DNA of 64,000 nucleotides from the NCBI RefSeq assembly GCF_016482785.1, contig NZ_JAEMXM010000004.1, positions 284,227 to 348,226 of the forward strand. Reading direction: 5' to 3'. Both the position numbers and the translations under genes were made by a program. The notes under the pieces were generated by a model, which saw nothing but the letters and a program-made list of their open reading frames with translations, searched no databases and was not told the DNA's origin. The stretch comes from Paenibacillus alkalitolerans. Lineage in GTDB: Bacteria; Bacillota; Bacilli; Paenibacillales; YIM-B00363. Positions 62,812 through 64,000 of this stretch are shown here, piece after piece (the first letter of the stretch is position 1; every line of letters starts with the position of its first letter).

Positions 62812-62978
62812 CAACAACATCTCCTTTAATTAACTTAATTAATATTTATGTAATTTTATTATGCAAAAATTATTTTAAACAACTTGTGCACTTTTTGCAA
62901 GTAAAACAACCGCAGCATCGCTTAAAACTATGCCGTTTCGGTCAAACTATCAATAGATGACAAGGAGGGCGCGACGGT

Positions 62979-63461
62979 ATGGATTTTGAATTCGATAGTT
63001 TTATGGTTTCACCCAATCGTGAGATATGCTTAATATACTTCAATAATGATGAGTCGAAGCGGTGCATCGGGCACATCATTCGCAATCGGAACAGTACCAA
63101 TTGGACGGCATATGCAAACGGCGATCCGCTTACGGTTGTTTCGAGTCGGGAAGAAGGAGCTCAAAAATTGTGGGAGTTATTCTGTATACAGCATCCTGCC
63201 AAGGCCGGGCTTCCTAAGAAAGATTTGGGCGAGTGCACCGTCGAAGAACGGTTGGCTCGCATTCGAAGGAGAATTCCCCAGTCTGCCTATCTGAATGACT
63301 CCGTCCTTAAACAAGTGAGAGATATCCCGATCGACCGGCGTCAAGTGTTTATTCAAAATGTGGACGATTTGCTGGACGATTTGGAGCAATTGTTATCATG
63401 GTGGCGCAAAGCGAGTGAGGAAGCCAAAAAGAGCCCGAAGCTTAAGGTTTACTTTCGATAG
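62979..63461 (+). CDS. hypothetical protein
   Basis: 160 residues, ATG behind AAGGAGGG about ten bases upstream. The first 65 residues are predicted beta-rich (FMVSPNREICLIYFNNDESKRCIGHIIRN...TNWTAYANGDPLTVVSS), the rest mostly helical with a charged stretch (DDLLDDLEQLLSWWRKASEEAKKSPKLK). No signal peptide, membrane segment or catalytic motif. I do not recognise it. It is flanked by a broken gene and by an IS-like remnant, so it may be accessory. Confidence 0.6.
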   Translation: MDFEFDSFMVSPNREICLIYFNNDESKRCIGHIIRNRNSTNWTAYANGDPLTVVSSREEGAQKLWELFCIQHPAKAGLPKKDLGECTVEERLARIRRRIPQSAYLNDSVLKQVRDIPIDRRQVFIQNVDDLLDDLEQLLSWWRKASEEAKKSPKLKVYFR

Positions 63462-63748
63462 GAAATTTTATACATAACCATTCGCGCTCTAACCCCTTCA
63501 ACCTTACCCGAATCTTTCAATGACTTCGCTAACTCTGTTATCTAGAACGCTTCGCCAGTTCGTCAGATAAAAGTCTTCGTTCAATAATTATACACTCCCT
63601 TCCTTGATCTAGTTGTGTGCAATTAAAGTCGTATGTTGCTGGGATCGCCTTTATTGTGGTATCATTGGTGTAACAAAGACCAAGTGGAGGTACACTTGGC
63701 CTCGTACAATTGGCTTGGATGGGTTTCCTTCCGAGTTAATAAAAGCTC
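63462..63748. other. gap without recognised genes
   Basis: Nothing convincing is coded. There is a hairpin CCAAGTGgaggtaCACTTGG at 63680-63699 without a T run. A 92-codon open frame at 63613-63891 crosses a terminator and IS-like hairpins and has no ribosome site. Confidence 0.55.
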
Positions 63749-63787
63749 AAAAACCCACCTTCGGCTGCAACCTTTGGGTGGGTTTTT
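63749..63787. terminator. bidirectional terminator-like hairpin
   Basis: AAAAACCCACC / GGTGGGTTTTT around a 17-base loop, with A and T tracts on both sides. It lies just outside the presumed IS right end. Confidence 0.75.
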
Positions 63788-63810
63788 ACTTTCTGTTAAT
63801 CGAGATGTAC

Positions 63811-64000
63811 GGTGAACCTCCCCCACTTACTTGCTATCGCAAGTTGAAGTCGGGGCTTCTTACCATCAACATCTTCCATGCACCAACGTAGATGCGGGTT
63901 TGCCGCGTCTACTCCATACACTATATATGGGGTGTCATCGAAGTGCCTATAGTAAGCAACATGTGTTCTCTAACACATGAGGCGGTCCGGCCCATCTACT
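63811..64000 (-). mobile_element. possible right end of an IS200/IS605-type element
   Basis: Read on the minus strand, the sequence ends with GAAGCCCCGACTT, a hairpin (63821-63855: CCCC, ACTT, ACTTG arms) and GGTTCACC, a pattern I associate with the right end of TnpB-carrying IS605/IS1341 elements. A second hairpin (63888-63912, GTAGATGCGG/CCGCGTCTAC) and a third (63960-63979, CATGTGTT/AACACATG) lie inside. Any tnpB would lie beyond base 64000; I could not fix the frame of its last codons here. Such ends double as the scaffold of the omega RNA guide. Confidence 0.42.

Noticed and set aside
63613..63891. 92-codon plus-strand open frame
   Set aside because: Crosses the terminator at 63749 and the IS-like hairpin; no ribosome site; unusual Cys/Trp-rich composition.
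63947..64000. C-terminal codons of TnpB on the minus strand
   Set aside because: One frame is open for 17 codons to a stop, but another also has a plausible stop and I cannot match either to a known TnpB ending, so no CDS is claimed.

Overview
The window looks like chromosomal DNA of a spore-forming, Gram-positive member of the Paenibacillaceae (Paenibacillus/Cohnella-like). The evidence is the conserved Bacillales backbone (ytrH-ytrI-dnaE-accDA-pyk, citZ-icd-mdh, phoR/phoP), sporulation and germination genes (YheC/YheD tandem, ytrHI, a GerA/GerC/GerB set), strong AGGAGG ribosome sites with frequent GTG and TTG starts, and moderately high GC. No rRNA, tRNA, prophage or CRISPR array was recognised.

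Layout. 1-277: tail of a HAD phosphatase. 291-6488 (minus): five tandem, translationally coupled YheC/YheD ATP-grasp genes. 6.7-8.3 kb: a small membrane protein, a repeat-filled gap and a lipoprotein. 8.4-14.7 kb: ytoI, ytpI, ytrI, ytrH and dnaE. 14.8-20.4 kb: PgpA-like protein, accD, accA, pyk, thioesterase, fxsA. 20.5-24.9 kb: polyphosphate kinase convergent with a BsuPI-domain lipoprotein and Ppx. 25.1-28.7 kb: citZ, icd, mdh. 28.7-29.5 kb: repeat-rich gap. 29.5-35.2 kb: membrane protein, small basic protein, HD nucleotidase, fumarase, phoR, phoP. 35.2-37.3 kb: repeats, an EamA half-transporter, a low-complexity protein, an alpha/beta hydrolase. 37.2-40.9 kb (minus): a galactosamine/tagatose-phosphate operon. 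41-45.4 kb: ECF sigma factor with its probable anti-sigma, a secreted protein, a chemoreceptor, a TetR regulator. 45.6-51.1 kb: drug-efflux MFS and a ger operon. 51.2-56.2 kb: NlpC/P60 hydrolase, phosphodiesterase lipoprotein, DinB, cardiolipin synthase. 56.4-61.9 kb: tripartite tricarboxylate transporter, AEC permease, malic enzyme. 62.2-64 kb: a frameshifted FAD oxidoreductase, an orphan gene, and the possible right end of an IS200/IS605-type element.

Function. Central carbon metabolism dominates: pyruvate kinase and acetyl-CoA carboxylase, the citrate synthase/isocitrate dehydrogenase/malate dehydrogenase set plus fumarase, and a C4/C6-acid uptake operon ending in malic enzyme. Phosphate handling (phoR/phoP, ppk, ppx) is the second theme and sporulation/germination the third.

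The most unusual content is between genes. Three elements of about 200 bp (7.07-7.26, 35.21-35.41 and 61.98-62.18 kb) each carry five copies of a 23-bp near-palindrome with core GGTCAAnnnTTGACC. Copies sit at conserved steps of 31, 62-63, 52 and 31 bp, with the step order mirrored in the third element; these are close to whole helical turns. A fourth cluster (28.94-29.12 kb) keeps the same 23-bp frame (TAGGG...CTTATT) and 52/61/53-bp steps with a different core. A separate hairpin-rich ~120-bp repeat occurs three times in tandem before dinB and once at the stop codon of cls. These arrays are my best candidates for something undescribed.
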